Position numbers and translations under genes: made by a program. Source: Beta vulgaris subsp. vulgaris (taxonomy: Eukaryota; Streptophyta; Magnoliopsida; Caryophyllales; Amaranthaceae). From it: a DNA stretch of 64,000 bases. The notes beneath the pieces were generated by a model. The model saw only the letters and a list, made by a program, of their open reading frames with translations, was not told the DNA's origin and made no database searches. Location: NCBI RefSeq assembly GCF_026745355.1, contig NC_079206.1:24162399-24226398 (forward strand), written 5' to 3'. Below are positions 11,765-24,300 of the stretch, piece after piece (within the stretch, counting starts at the first letter, position 1; the number at the start of each line of letters is the position of its first letter).

Positions 11765-12840
11765 CTTTTATTTTATTTTTGATGTAGTTGGGTTATCGAC
11801 ATATTGATTGTACTCATATTCAAGGTTGTATTACTACTATTTGCAATTTATCAAGGCCTTTAAGTTTGATAGTTTTGCTTTACCTCAAATAAAATGTCTT
11901 GTGATCGTTTTGCTTCTCATGGATACTCACCATTAGGTTCTTAATTTCCTGAAGCAAATGACAAAAGGCTTCTTGCGAATCCTATTCTTAATATAGTTGC
12001 ATGTGGAGGAGTTAGGGAAGTCTCCTGCACAAGTAGCTCTTCATTAGGGGCTTCAGATGGGTCATAATGTATTGCCGAAAACCTTAAATGAAGCAAGGTT
12101 GAAAGAGAATTTGGACATATTTCATTGGTCCAGACCTAAATATTTGTAGAGCATATGGTCCGAGATCAAACATGTAAGTTTCTGTTGTAATTCTTCTTGC
12201 TGCCTTATGCTGTTGTATTATTCTTAAATCTTCGTCATATATATAATAGATTCTGCATGCAATTTATCCATTATTGGAACAATTCTGCAATCAAGTCAGT
12301 CAAATTGGTATAATGCATAAGTTAATTGGTGATGCATGTTTAATACCTACTTTTTTCTATTATGCAGGAAAAATTTCTTAGAACGAAGATTTTTGTGCAC
12401 AAGGCATCTGCTGGCTACAAAACTAAGATTTTTGGGAGGAGCAAGTCGAGCTCTAACTTTTAAAAGTATTTCATTGATCCCATATTGCATAATACTAAGA
12501 GTGTGTCCTACATAAAGAGCTTTTTCTCTACTCTTAGGAAAAAAATGTCTATCTTTTGATGTTCTCAAATGCATGATTTCTCACCTTTTATGGAAGGAAT
12601 TGCGTTTGCCTAATATTGTTGTTCATGGAACACATTTAGTCTTGTATAGCACACCACAAAGATACTATTCCAACTGTGTTGATTATTTAAAAATACCACT
12701 ATTTATATTTAACTAGTTATATGGGTGGAATGATGCCTTGAATTGCTGTGATTTTGAGTAATCATCTATCAATTTACTTTTGACTCACATATTGAAATTT
12801 AGTCTTGATGTTGAGATCCATAATTTACTTTACTTTGTAA
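11765..12840. other. Unassigned region, possible coding-like fragments
   Basis: No intact gene. 11790-11880 gives GYRHIDCTHIQ on the plus strand, weakly like a PIF/Harbinger transposase block, but the rest does not follow. 12347-12574 minus is open for 75 codons without a recognisable domain. Probably old transposon debris. Confidence 0.25.
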
Positions 12841-13560
12841 TCTAACATATCGTGATTAGTTCATTAGTGTCCTTAGGAGTAAATAAGCATCGTCGTTTGA
12901 AGTATATGACCACCATCCTGCCTTTGAGCTCTGACGTAGGAAGATTGGCGGATAAGTTCGGTAAGGAAGCGCGACAAAAAGCCTGAAATGATTTGCACTA
13001 ATCTGGGCCGACGGAGTCCGATTGCCTATTGTGATACCTTTTCAGAAGCAGAATGGGCCAACGAGTCAAACACGCCGCTATGCCGTGACGTATAGGCTTT
13101 TTAAGCCATCCGAGTTCGTTTAAGGCCCGAAATAGGCATTTTAATTATTTCCGAATTTTATTATTTCCTTAATTACGTATTAGGGTTTTGTTTTACGTAT
13201 TTAAACATTATTAGGTCAATGTTTGGAGGCAGTTTTTGACTTTTAATAATATCACAGAGTTCATACTCTTTCTGGTGGATTTCGGAGTTTAACAGATTTA
13301 TCGCTTGTAAATCTGTCTGTTCTTGATCGAGATTAGCGTTTGCTTTTCTCCATACTTTCCGACTACGTCAAGCTATTTCCCCCCTCTTATTTGAATTCTT
13401 AAACAATATCCCCCTTTCCTCATATCTTCCTTTCTTTTCTTCGTGTGTAAAACTAGTCAGACAATAGTTTCACTCGAAGATATTGCTAGAAAGTAATAGT
13501 GACACCGCTTACTAGCCACTAAATGTCTCGCGCTAGTTCCAAACAGGAAGCACTTATATA
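12841..13560 (+). repeat. LTR-like segment (probable solo or fragment LTR)
   Basis: The segment is GC-richer than its neighbours and has an LTR-like layout: a GC-rich upstream part, TTACGTATTTAAAC as a TATA-like element near 13190-13206, then a CT-rich leader. No coding region adjoins it. Ends and target duplication could not be fixed. Confidence 0.35.
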
Positions 13561-14204
13561 TATTAAATAAATTTTAGTTTCTATCACATCTTATTTTTAC
13601 CAACTTTGAATAAGTAGCAAAAATTTTGAACTACTTAAAAAGTGGCTAAAATTTCCAACAACTAATAAATAGGTGAAAATTTATCTACTTTGAGCTTTCA
13701 GAATGTAGGTAAAACAACTAGCTTGATGCTTGCATACTACCGAATTTTAGAATTAGTTTACCTATGCACCAAATTGGGACATTTTTTCGACACTTTTGGA
13801 AAATCATTCTTTTAATTTATGTCCAACTCATATATTAAAGACTCCGTCATTAGATTTTGCTTAACTAGTAAATCTACTCATGTTCATAAAAGGAACAACG
13901 TATAAACGTAAAAGAAAACATAAAATTTTCAAGTCATATCAGATTTACACATTTATAATAGTTGATATTTATAGTCAAATTGAGGGAAAAATTAAAGTAA
14001 TAAAGAAAGTAAGTGACATCAAGAAAAGAGGCTGAGGGACGTCTATGTAAGCATTAATTACATTTAACCATTGAAAAATTATTTAATTAATCGAACAATG
14101 CGATTTGACCTAATTCTTTTGAAAAAATTACATCCAATTGTGACAAAACCTCTTCTATTTTAGAGATAGACCTACAATTCTAGAGAGAGTACAATCTTTA
14201 ACAT
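13561..14204. other. AT-rich intergenic stretch
   Basis: No reading frame, RNA gene or clear repeat boundary seen. Confidence 0.4.
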
Positions 14205-14365
14205 ACACCAGGGTGCATCATGAGCATGGTGTACTCAAAAAATATTTTTTTGCTCATTTTGAGCTATCACTATGCTCATTTAGTGGTTCTAGATGAGTAC
14301 AAAATAGTATTGGCCTCTTTGATGTACCATGCACATGGTATATCCAGGTGCATGACTAGCAATAC
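14205..14365. mobile_element. Small MITE-like inverted repeat
   Basis: The left part GTGCATCATGAGCATGGTGTAC and the right part GTACCATGCACATGGTAT followed by CCAGGTGCATG are imperfect inverted partners about 160 bp apart. No reading frame. The size and TIR-like arrangement suggest a MITE, but the target duplication is unclear. Confidence 0.4.
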
Positions 14366-14467
14366 TTGACACGACCGGATAATACGACATGAACCCGACT
14401 TGAAGTCATTGAAAGAAACACGAACATGAACATGAACATGAATGACACAAATTCAACCCGATTAGTT

Positions 14468-15097
14468 TTTTTTTTTTTTTTGAATAGTAAAATTAATTCA
14501 TTAATAAAAAGTCATACGACATCTACATAAGCAATCGAATCAAACAAATACATAAGTTGAATCAAACAAAAATTTCCTTCATAAAAACTACGATCGTCAA
14601 ACAAATCTTGCAATGTGGAACATCTCCCGCTTATATCGCTGGAAAATACAGCCTTGTTGGAGAGACAATCTAACGATCCCTTGTAGTCGTGAGGATGATT
14701 TCCGTCGGATTCATCTGACCGTATTCGAAAAATTGATAACCTTTGTGATCTTGCATAATTCTTCACCAACAAAATAATTTCACGGCAATCCATTAGATCT
14801 AGTATCCCGGATTGTAACCTGTAGAAATTCCCCCTCTAAAAGAGGAGAAAAACCCTGTCTTTCGAAGGAGGTCGAAAAACCTTGTCTTTCGAAGGAGATC
14901 GAAAAACCTTTTCTTACGAAGGAGATCGAAAACCCTTTCTTTCGAGGGAGAAATCGTTATTGGAAACCTAAAAACAAATAAAAAACAAAGGTGGGGGCTT
15001 TCCAACGGTAAAAACCGATGGAAGCCCCTTTAAAAATCAATAATGGAGGCTAGGGTTTTTGAAAATAGAGAGGAGAGAGGGGAGAGAAAAAGCGTAC
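14468..15097 (-). mobile_element. Poly(A) retroposon with 16-bp target duplication
   Basis: A T-run at 14468-14481 is the poly(A) tail of a minus-strand insertion. The identical 16-bp direct repeat TTCAACCCGATTAGTT flanks it at 14452-14467 and 15098-15113. The 5' end (near 15097) is purine-rich GAGAGGAGAGAGG, resembling LINE 5' leaders. The body holds a 93-codon frame (14793-14512) with no domain I recognise and a small tandem repeat. It is best read as an internally deleted LINE or another non-autonomous LINE-mobilised element. Confidence 0.8.
14857..14950. repeat. Tandem repeat inside the retroposon, about 24-bp unit
   Basis: Four diverged copies of a unit like CTTTCGAAGGAGATCGAAAA in a row. 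On the minus strand one frame encodes repeated RFFDLLRKT, but there is no other sign of coding. Confidence 0.75.
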
Positions 15098-15113
15098 TTC
15101 AACCCGATTAGTT

Positions 15114-15307
15114 ATATTCATCATATTATGCAAGTATTCTACTTTTTACATTATTTTTGATATATTTGACGGTCAATCGGGAAATCGACACGAAATCAAA
15201 TATGAGTACGACCCACTAACATGAATTGCCAAACAAGATTATATTTTCCACTCTAGTAACAAAAACCTCCCTGATAATCCCCCTCCCAAAAGAAACACAC
15301 TACACCA
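15114..15307. other. Upstream region of the TatD gene
   Basis: About 190 bases between the retroposon and the TatD start codon. A clear TATA box is not visible. The AAACACACTACACCA run directly before the ATG suits a plant start context. Confidence 0.3.
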
Positions 15308-18300
15308 ATGGCTGCATTGCGGATGATAGGCAAGTCATATTTTCTGCTCTTTAACAATTTTTTAGCTTAATTCAACCTTAACTACATTTTTTAATCATCA
15401 TTTTTTTCTTCTATACGACAGATATAGCAGTTAATTTTACAGGTAAGAATTTTTCTTTTCCAACATTTGATGCTCTTTTTCATTGTTGTTCCTTCATTTT
15501 AATGTTTTGTCATCTAAATTGCTGAAGTTCTTTAATTTATAGATGGCATGTTTAAAGGAATCTATCATGGCAAGCAATGCCATGTCTCAGACATCCAAAC
15601 AGTGTTAAAAAGAGCTTGGAGCACTGGAATTGATCGAATCATCGTAATTCATCTCTTTTTGTGATACTGATGTTTTGTTTTTCGATGAAATCTATGATAT
15701 TTTTAATTTTTCTTATCTGGGTTTATACTTTACTGTGTTATGATGAATTGTGCTGTATTTACCTTGAAAGTAATGACTTTTGTGGCAATTATTTGAATTT
15801 TACTGGGTTTAGGTTACTGGAGGATCCCTTGAGGAGTCAAAGGAAGCTTTAGCAATTGCAGAAACTGATGGTTTGGATATGTTGATGTTTTTTTGTTCTT
15901 GAATTGAAGCATTGGATTGTGTTTATATAAATTTTTGGTAATTTATGGTGTTACCCTTTGTAGGAAGGCTATTTTGTACTGTTGGTGTGCATCCAACTAG
16001 ATGCAATGTATGTCATTATTCGATTCAATTCCTTTGTCACTGGAGATAGCTTACTAGTTACTATATGATGATTACTAACTGTATTGTGATGTTTGCTTGA
16101 GTTTAAATTTGAATAAATTTATTTTTTTGTGAAACGTGCTGTTGCTCCAAGGAATTTGAAGAAAGTGGCGATCCAGAACAGCATTTTCAGGCACTTCTAT
16201 CTCTAGCTAAGGAGGGAGTTCAGAAGGGTAAGGTAGGGATTATTTCTAAAAATCTGGATATTATTTGAGATATATGGAATGCTGATTATGAAACTTGACC
16301 ATGTGCAAATGTTACTTTGACTTGTTAGTTTGGTTGTGTACTATGTTTGCCGTTTACCGATTAGTCTTTAGTCTGTGTGTTACATACAATAAACAGTAGT
16401 TATTCACAACAACAGCAAACAATACTTAGAGCAGCTCAATTAAATTTTTTTTTTTTTGACGTTAAATTGACTAATTCTTTTACATGACCTGATTTTCTGA
16501 TGCTATATTCACGTATTTGAATAATATAAAAAAAGCTTAACAATTGCACACCACCTGTACAGAAAATTTTCAGTAACCAAAAAGATTTTCTTTGCTATCA
16601 GCATTCAATTTTGTGCTTTATTAAAATTATCTTCCAGCCCCCTTAATGATTGAATTTCTCATCAATACCTTCTTAAAAAGGAGAAGATTATTAGGGTCTT
16701 AAAGAACATTATCTACTGTAGACAAAGCTTTCTTTCTTTCTTGATGCATGGAACTGTTGGAATATATGAATCTTTATTAATCTGAGGCATGCTTACTTTA
16801 TGATGAAACTATTCAATCTACTAAGATAAACTGTAATAGTGAATGTATGCACATCATCAGCAAAATTAATTAGGTTGATAATTTATGTAGAGAGCAAAAT
16901 GCTTTATACTCAGGCCATTTTATACTTCTTTCTAGTCCTATATGTCCCCATTATAACAGTCATTTATAGTTTGATTTTGCTGCAGAAGCAACATGTAACA
17001 GTAAGCATATACATTGACCCCTTTTATTTGTCATTTTGCAATTTTAGTATTGAGGGGGAGGCAATTGAGGATGTGGTAACATTGGATTGAGGATTGTCTA
17101 TGAGTGAGCATTTCAAGTACCTTGAGTCAATCTTACAAAGGGATAAGAATATTGACCAAGAGGTGCGTGACTCATAGAATACAATCAAGGTGGCGGAAAT
17201 GGAGAGGACCTTTATTGTGATTTTGTGCGATCGTAGTGTACCTCTAAGGTTAATTTTTTTTTGTAGGACAACTATGAGACCAACATTATTATATGGCCTT
17301 CAGGAAAGACCACAATAGGAAGATGGGAATAGCAAAGATGTACATGTTGAGATTGATGTGTAGGAACACATTAAGAGGATAGAATACGGAACGAGGATTT
17401 TCGAACGAGCGTTGGAGTTGCAGACATTGAGGATAATATAGAAGAGAACCAATTATGGTGGTTTAGTCATGTGAACATCGTCTAGAGAATGCAAGTGGAC
17501 TAGTGGAAAGTTGGGATACTAGAGATTTTAGAGGAAGTCGGGGGAGGCTGAAGATGCCTTGTATGGTAGTCATTAGAACTTAGAAGTGATATGAAGAAAT
17601 TAGGTTTGCATTTGCAAGTCTCTAGCACTTGATAGAATTGATGGAGGCAGAGGATCCATGTGAGATAAAAATCTTTATTCATAGATGGACTGGAGCCCAG
17701 TTTTAATGGGATTAAAGCTTTGACATTGTTGTTGCTTGCAAGGTATTATGGTCAATTCCTATGTACTACCCTTCGTTTTTAAGAGATTGTTACACTTCGC
17801 TGAATTTTCATATTCACAAATTACACGTTGATAATCGTTTGTGATTTATACATAAGGAAAAATATAGTCTTGTTGGATCTTGTGAGATTCATCTTAATAT
17901 ATACTAAACTCCGTTTCTAAATAAGTCCAACACTTTCCTTTGAAGCAAATGTCATAATAAGTGCTACCAAGCTAAAAAAAATGAAAAGTTCTGCTTGATT
18001 TTATTACAAAACTGCCATTTACTCATTTTATACACCAATCTAAGTAACTACTCACCTACTAGCTTAATCCTTGTTACCATTCTAATCCCACCCCCTCTTT
18101 CTCCTACCCCTCTTTCTCCTTGACCCACCCCTCGTGACAAGTGACAACCCCAATCTCCTTCCTCAACTGTCATTTGCACTCACTCACCACCCACCTTCCA
18201 CCCCACAACTCACCGACCACCCAAACCACCACCACTCTCTCTCTCTCTCTAACTCGTCTCTATTAGTCTTCTTTGAACTAAACCATTGACCCCACTGTGC

Positions 18301-21300
18301 CACCATTGAACTAACAAAAAAACCACCACAGACGGCTGGTGGATTGAAGGCCATTTTGGAAGTGTGAGAAAGCGATGAAATTCTAGCCAGTACCCAAACA
18401 TTATCAAAACCTTGAACGTACCCACCTTCAATCGAAGGCCAAATTGATACATCCACTTGATATTAAACAAGATGATTTTTTCACCATAATTTTTCGGTTG
18501 GTATGCAAATTTCTTGGATCTTCATTTGTTTTAAAAATTTGAATTACTTCTCCTTCTCTGTCACGACCTCTTTGAGGCAACAACAATTAGAGTTCTTTTA
18601 TTTTGTTATCCATGGCTTTGTCGACTCGAAGTCTTATCGGAGTTCTTCTATCGACGGCCTGTGAGTTGCTACAATTTGTTGTCGTGGTCTGCTGCGCTAT
18701 TGCAGGAGTTCTTCCCTTTTTCATTTCAAAGGGAAGATTAAATTGTCCTTAAGGTCCACTACTTTTTGGTTTAATCTTTAACCAAGGTAATTAAAAGTGG
18801 GCCCAACTTTCTTTGTGTGCCATTTCTCTATGTTGCACTTATTCTGAGACGGAGGTAGTACTTCTATACATATCCACTTTTACCATTTTTATAAATACAT
18901 AACTAGAGATATTAGTGATCAAAGATTTGCATTGGCATGCGTGAAAGGTGAAAGTGTAACAATCTTTTAGAAACAGAGGTAGTAGCTATTAATGACATCA
19001 GGTGAAAATAAAGAACCAGTTAGGTTTTGGCTGCTTGTGTGGCATATTATATAACTGGCACCATATCTTTCAGTTACATAGGGGATCAATCATATTGGTG
19101 TGGATCATACTTTCATGCTTAACTACCTCTCTGTGTTTCGCGTTGTTAATCTTGTTTTCTGCCTTAGTATTTGACTGTTTGAGCATCAAATTGTTTGTTG
19201 GTTAAGCTGCTTTCTTTGGGTCTTACTTTCAGCTGAGAATTGTCAGGTGGGGGCGTGTTTGAAGTCCTGTTTTACCACTGTGGCAGCGTAAAGATTGATA
19301 ATTTTTCTCTTTTAAAACCTGGACATTTTGTTTATCTGTCAATCTGCTGTCAAATGGATGTCTCAATAAGAGGATATGTTTGGCTTGAAAGGGCTTTAGT
19401 TGATTTTTGCATGATTCTTCTTCCCTATGGATAGTCTTTAGATAGAGTTCTAGCATCCAAATGCTTGTGTGCTTGATATCTATGATTTACTATTTAAGGA
19501 AGGTCGTGGCAATTGGCGAATGTGGACTGGACTATGACAGACTTCAGTTTTGTCCAGCTGATATCCAAAAGAAGTATGTTGCTCCTATTAAATTTATATT
19601 GGCACTTTTAAAAACTTGTTCTGAGTGCTCATTTTTCAGACATGTGAAAATGCACGGATGTTTCTTTTTGGTCTTAGGTATTTTGAAAGGCAATTTGAAC
19701 TGGCATATGCTATGAAGCTGCCAATGTTCCTGCATATGCGCGAAGCTGCAGCAGATTTCTGTGATATTCTCGATCACAATAAAAGCAGGTACATTAATAT
19801 CCTTTCGCCTTTGTATCATTTGAGTCTGATCTTACTGCATGGTATTGCCTGTATCTCAAATTCCAGCTAATATGTAACTGGTTGCTGTGCTGGACCCGGT
19901 AAAATCCATTATTGACAATTATCCTGCTAAAATGATGTTTTCAGATGTATATTGATGATTTTTTTTTATTTCTTCTTTTTCTGTTTCTATCATCTTTGTT
20001 TAAAAGTTCCGTGTCTATAGTGTAGTTAGAATTAGTCAAGCTTGTTAGAGAACACTAGACATTATTATAGTTAACTGAGCTCATTTGCTCCTCCGCTGAC
20101 AAGCTTTCTTTGGCTATGAATTATGATCATCTATTGGATGATAATCATGTCATGATACCTACAATTAACCTACAAGATGCACAAATCATTATACTTCCAA
20201 CATTCTATTTCTTAAAAATTTAAAACAACTAATATCTACCTTTATCTGCTATTTGCTGTCTTTTCTAAAAGTTCAGCTTCCAGCATACTGTATGTAGTTG
20301 TAACACAAATTAGCTCCATGTGTCAAAGATTTTTGTCCCCATGTAATTTTCCCACAACATAGAAGTTTCAGTTTCTATATGCATGCTGAGCTTATCTGTT
20401 CTGTATATACATCTTGAAAAGAGAAAATAGTAGAACCACGCTATAATTTAATCATGTTATCTTCATGTTGCTCTGTATTATTAATCTGTTATTGCAGTAG
20501 TGTCTATGTCAACACTCATTCCTCTCAAATTGGTGACGTCAGATTAGTCTAATTTGCCTGGGATGTGACCTGAAGTACGTGACAGTAATGGGGATCTATC
20601 AAATAATATATGATTAGAACTGCTTAATTAAATTTTATCCCGGATCTGATCATTCTCGAGTAGTGTCTGAAACGGAGTAGAGTTATGATTGTTTAGCAGC
20701 AATTTTATTGGGCCCTTTATGCAAAGATTGTTAAAAACTTGAGATTGGGTCAAGAGAACAAGGTTGAGTGAAGAATACTTAGACAAAGGATAAATTGCTG
20801 CAAGAGAGATTCTTTTTTTCTCCTGTATGACAGTTGTATGAGATATGACATGCAATCTACTGTATGTAATAGCTGACTGATTCAGTTACCTATATTCTCT
20901 TCATATGCAGAATTTTGATGTCACTATCACATTCTTGGCTTGCAGATTCTTTGCTGGAGTTGCTCATTCTTTTACTGGAAGTGCAGAAGACCGTGATAAA
21001 CTACTTTCTTTCAGTAATTTGTACATTGGTAAATACCCTTCTTACCCTAGAAAGCTTTTACATGCATCTATTATCTGCAGTTTAGACTTCAGATAGTAGT
21101 GGAGCACAGTTGTCGATTTGAGTAATAGTATATAGATTATTAATTAATACAGTGAGAATAGCGATTGATAACTGACATACACTGTAGTCGTTGACTAATT
21201 ATGACAGTTGTATAGAGCAACCATTTTCTTTTTTTCTCTTATTGTTGGGACACCCGTAGGCACATGACAACTCACGCACATTATATTCTCCGAGAGAATA

Positions 21301-24300
21301 ATTACTGGCTCTTGATAATTTGAGGACTAGGAGCGTTGGCCTGTTTTCAGAATAGCAGGGAAATTAATCATTTTCTTCTACTGCTATAGCTAGCTGAGAC
21401 TCATGTACAGCAACTTTATATAGGCTTTAGTTTGGAGCAATGTAAACTAGAATATATATGTTGTATGCTCCATTGAAAACATAGTGAAGGATATTGGTTG
21501 TAGTTTTTCATTACTGTCCACTTTGCTGTTACCTGGTGCTATTGTGTTTTTGTTTTAAATCCAAAGATCTTTTTCCTATAACTGGCTGTATGTTTGTGAT
21601 GTTGTTGAAGTTGTTTTATGTTTGGAACTGTTGTAAAATTTTAACTTCTTAGCTATGCATGGAACATATCACGCTTTTGCTGTTTAATTCATTTGGTAGT
21701 TAAATGGAAAGGAGTCGCACATTGCACGTGAGTTTGATAGTTCTTTACACATAATTCTTAGGTTCAAGCAGTGTCAAATTCTTCACTTGTGATTCTTTTC
21801 ACTTATGACTGTTACAAACAGGAGTCAATGGCTGCTCTCTCAAGACTGCTGAAAATCTTGAGGTGGTTAAAGGAATTCCTGTTGAAAGGATGATGATTGA
21901 AACAGATTCACCGTACTGTGAGATGAAGAACACTCATGCAGGGATCAAAATGGTCAAGTCAACATGGCCATCGAAAAAGAAAGAGAGATATGATCCAGAG
22001 TCCCTTGTCAAAGGGCGAAATGAACCCTGCTTAGTTCGGTTAGTTGAATATAGTTCTAAATTTATAAGTTCATCCCGGCTGTTCTTTTTCAAACTTTTGG
22101 TATTTATGATTTTGGCTTAGTACACCATTGCCTTGAGACCACACTTTTTTCAAGTTTGTTACTTGTGCTCTCTTTAGTCCTTTTTAAGTAGTGAATTCTA
22201 TTTTTTGCGAAAATCCACCTTTTACAAGTCATTTTGTGAAAAGCTACCTTATAAAATAATTTTTTGAAAAACTATATTTTATCACCAAAAAAGTTTTGAG
22301 TAGTACCAATGTCCTTCATGTTCCTTTTCAGTGTGTTGACCTATGTTTCGGACATTGATTAAGCACGTAAAATTAAGGTGATCTATGTTTTTCTTTCTGC
22401 CTTTTGATTTCTTCCTATTGCCAACTTTCAATCCATATTATGCTTGTCAAGGGAACTTCAAAGTGAAAAGATGAAGAAAGAAAAAGAAACTGAAAAGAAA
22501 AAAGAGTTCACATGACTTTCGCATGCTTAGACAATGTCGGAAGTGTGGGCTAACATACTATAAGATGATATGGGTACCACACTACTATTTTGCAACCTTT
22601 TTGGTGTTAATATGTAGTTTTTGACAAAAAGGTACAGGGTTTTTCTATAGGATACCCCTGTGTTCTACCGATTTCTATGATGTACCCCAATGTTTTTTTT
22701 ATTCCAGTTACTTCATATCTTAAGCTTCATATTAGTTCGATGTTGCGTCCCTCTATTAAGTATGTCTCAAGTTTTCCATTGATTTCTTATTTCAGTTCTT
22801 TAGACTTACATTAGGAGCGAGATAAATTATTTTTTTTTTTTTTTGGCAATTCAAAGTTATTATTGAAAACCAAAAAAAACCAAAACAAACCACCAACATC
22901 AACAAGTTAGTCATCCCAAGAGGAGCAAGCAGCCCCAACAAGAGGACAACACCACCTAGCACTACTCAACACGCTGAGTAGAACTAAACTATAAGAAGCC
23001 TCCTAACATCATCATTACACCTACAAGCAACAGTAAAGATAATCTGTTTACAAAGACTTAGATTATCAATTTTAACTCCTGTAAACACCAGGCTATTCCT
23101 ATAAGTCCATAACTTATATAAAGTCTCAGTGAAGAACATAGTATAGAGCTGGTTCTGGGGTGCCTTGCTGTGACTCCTTTTAGCCACCAGTTGAATTTCA
23201 GCTTCAAAACTTCTGCTGTGATAGACTAGGCCTATCTGTTGCAAACAAGTCTTCCAAACTGCATTGGCAGTAGGACAATCAAAGAAGAGATGCTCTCTGC
23301 AGCACTCCCACAAAGAACACACTGATTATCAGGAATGATGCCCCAAGAGTAAAGCCTACTCTTTGTAGCCAACTTGTCATGTAAAGCTAGCCATGTGATG
23401 AATATAGCTTTAGGGCTTGCACCATGATTACAAATTACTCGCCTCCTTTGAACCTTGTCATGGAGAAAACTTCACTGTTAAGCATTTGCTGAGCATTATA
23501 CTCCTGGAAGAGTGCTCTGCTGTTCAGGATTTTCTTTAAAGGCCAGGACAACCTCTATGGTATAGGCATGGTATGCACCTGATTTATCTTTACATAGTAG
23601 GCATGGATCCATTTGATCCATAGCCTATCTTGTTTCTGGCTAATGGCCAATAATGCTTGGCTATAGCAGCTCTATTCCATATAAGCATGTCTTTTATGTT
23701 CCAACCACCATAAACTTTCTGTAAACAAATGGTATCCCAAGCCACAGGAGCCTTTCTTGAATTAGAATCAAGACCAGTCCATAGAAAGGTCCTACAAATT
23801 CTTTGAACCTCCTTGATCACCTTCTTTGGAAGAACAAAGATTTGACACCAATAAAGCTGAAAACCTTGCAACACTGACTGAACAAGAACCAACCTGGCAG
23901 CATAGCTTAGTTTCTTGACAGCCCATGATTGAACCCTGGCTATTGTTTTATCAATGATTGCTTTATATTCAGCATAATAAAGCTTTCTAGTGGTAAGAGG
24001 CACTCCAAGGTACCTAAATGGGAAGGTACCAAAAGGGATGTTCATAATCTGCTGTAAAGAGGCTTTTTCATCATCATTAACACCAGCTATGTACATGTTA
24101 CTCTTATCCAAGTTAGCTTGAAGGCCAGATGCACAGGAGAATTTGTTGAAAGCATCAAAAAGCAATTGAACTGAGCTTGAGTCAGCTGTAGCAAACATGA
24201 GAAGATCATCAACAAACATGAGGTGAGTGATACCCAGCCTTTCACATCTAGGGTGAAAATTGAAATTAGGAATGTGCTTGAGACTCCCCAATGATTTAGA

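Noticed and set aside
11790..11880. PIF/Harbinger transposase exon (HIDCTHIQ)
   Set aside because: Only a handful of residues resemble the family; flanking translation does not continue the domain.
14799..15005. 68-codon frame with repeated RFFDLLRKT
   Set aside because: It follows the 24-bp tandem repeat, whose unit is a multiple of three, so an open frame is expected without coding function.
18184..18470. Minus-strand frames in the nested MITE
   Set aside because: Low-complexity CT/CA-rich sequence, two overlapping frames, no family similarity.
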